In this document: positions 63,498 to 64,000 of the stretch, in pieces
How the letters are laid out: every line of letters begins with the position of its first letter
Numbering within the stretch: position 1 is the stretch's first letter
Source of the DNA: Sorex araneus
Lineage: Eukaryota > Chordata > Mammalia > Eulipotyphla > Soricidae
DNA length: 64,000 bases
Direction: 5' to 3'
Assembly (NCBI RefSeq): GCF_027595985.1
Contig: NC_073302.1
Coordinates: 404,300,503 to 404,364,502, forward strand
Made by a program: the position numbers and the translations under genes
The notes under the pieces: model-generated
Databases searched by the model: none
Seen by the model: only the letters and a program-made list of their open reading frames with translations
Told to the model about the DNA's origin: nothing

Positions 63498-64000
63498 GAA
63501 CCAGACACAAAGCATTTGGACTTAATTTGGCTTCAAACAAACAATATCCAGTTAGAAATTATAAGAAAAGCTGACTTCACTCTGCTTCATATTCACTGCT
63601 TCCTTTCTTTGGATTGTTTTTCCTTTTTGCTTGTTTGGATAGTTTTGTTTCCTATAAGAACAGCTCTTTACAGCATATTGCTTTTTGTTTTAAATGATTT
63701 TAGAAATAATATGACCATAGATGTTTGCTTTTTATTAGTGTATGTCCTAATTGACTTCAAGTTAGGATTGCTAAGTCTTTATGTTTCCAGAGTTTTGAAA
63801 CGTCTGATAGCTTGGGGGGAAACTAGTCAAATGGTCTTTGTTTTTATGATTGTTGAGTTTGAGCGATTAGTTTTCTGTTTATGTGAATTTGTTGGAAATC
63901 AAAGTGTAATTGGAGAGTAAATTTTATTTTTAGAGGGCTACTTTTGATCTTTTTGTTGTCTGTGTAGGTTATAGGGTTTCTTTTATATCCATTTAAGTTT

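Larger units (their letters stand above)
61625..64000 (+). other. SINE-free sequence, likely intron 1 of the plus-strand gene
   Basis: GC falls quickly after 61.6 kb. 2.4 kb carry no SINE, L1 or MIR that I can recognise. An AAAATGGCGGCC box at 61910 and a GC-moderate patch at 61905-62035 stand out. The T-rich 3' part (63500-64000) produces a 134-codon hydrophobic open frame that I regard as chance. Confidence 0.45.

Noticed and set aside
63516-63920. 134-residue hydrophobic membrane-like open frame
   Set aside because: T-rich intronic DNA yields Phe/Leu/Val-rich frames by chance; no family motif, unusual Cys/Phe composition and no sign of splicing or promoter.
1-64000. CRISPR array, prokaryotic operon, defence system or prophage
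   Set aside because: No bacterial-type gene spacing, ribosome binding sites or spacer-repeat arrays; interspersed SINE/L1/MIR repeats and CpG islands place the DNA in a mammal.

Overview
This window is mammalian nuclear DNA. It is dense in short interspersed repeats, carries L1 (LINE-1) 3' ends, ancient MIR fragments and two CpG islands, and has no continuous coding sequence of bacterial type. The dominant repeat is a tRNA-derived SINE of about 170 bp, with roughly 100 copies of all ages on both strands. Its head contains Pol III A/B-box-like sequence, its body ends in GTGTGACCCAAAAAG, and it has an A-rich tail. I associate this repeat with shrews (Sorex type, Eulipotyphla). That placement is from memory of the repeat family and is inference, about 70 % confident.

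Layout. 1-31.4 kb is intergenic or intronic DNA packed with SINEs, four well-preserved L1 3' ends or tails (1-545, 12.26-13.09, 14.82-15.45 and 26.1-26.7 kb), MIR relics and SINE-linked microsatellites. 31.7-32.65 kb is a first CpG island with a TTCCGGAA/AAGATGGCGG core (ETS plus YY1-like), the promoter of an unidentified gene; a possible minus-strand exon lies 0.7 kb to its left. 33-56.47 kb is again SINE-rich. It contains a 1.4-kb composite retroelement with a perfect 14-bp target-site duplication (39.1-40.5 kb), a relative at 42.35-43.1 kb, a 5'-truncated processed pseudogene of the splicing factor SLU7 (46.44-47.5 kb) and a cluster of short tandem duplications (45.8-51.1 kb), one of them 99 bp and perfect. 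At 56.47 kb the SINEs stop. 58.0-61.6 kb is a second, larger CpG island that looks like a divergent promoter: a minus-strand first exon ending in an AG/GTGAGG donor at 58.83 kb behind two CCAAT boxes, and a plus-strand first exon with a (GCC)n tract ending in a CAG/GTCAGT donor at 60.606 kb. 61.6-64.0 kb is SINE-free and looks like first-intron sequence of the plus-strand gene.

I could not name either promoter's gene: their first exons look mainly non-coding and no recognisable protein is encoded. The only protein-level identities I can support are the L1 ORF2 C-terminus and the decayed SLU7 copy. Nearly all longer open frames elsewhere are translations of SINEs, microsatellites or GC-rich promoter DNA.

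The most interesting items are the composite, apparently L1-mobilised element family at 39.1 kb (with relatives at 0.56 and 42.35 kb), the head-sharing SINE-B family with its microsatellite tails, and the cluster of recent tandem duplications.
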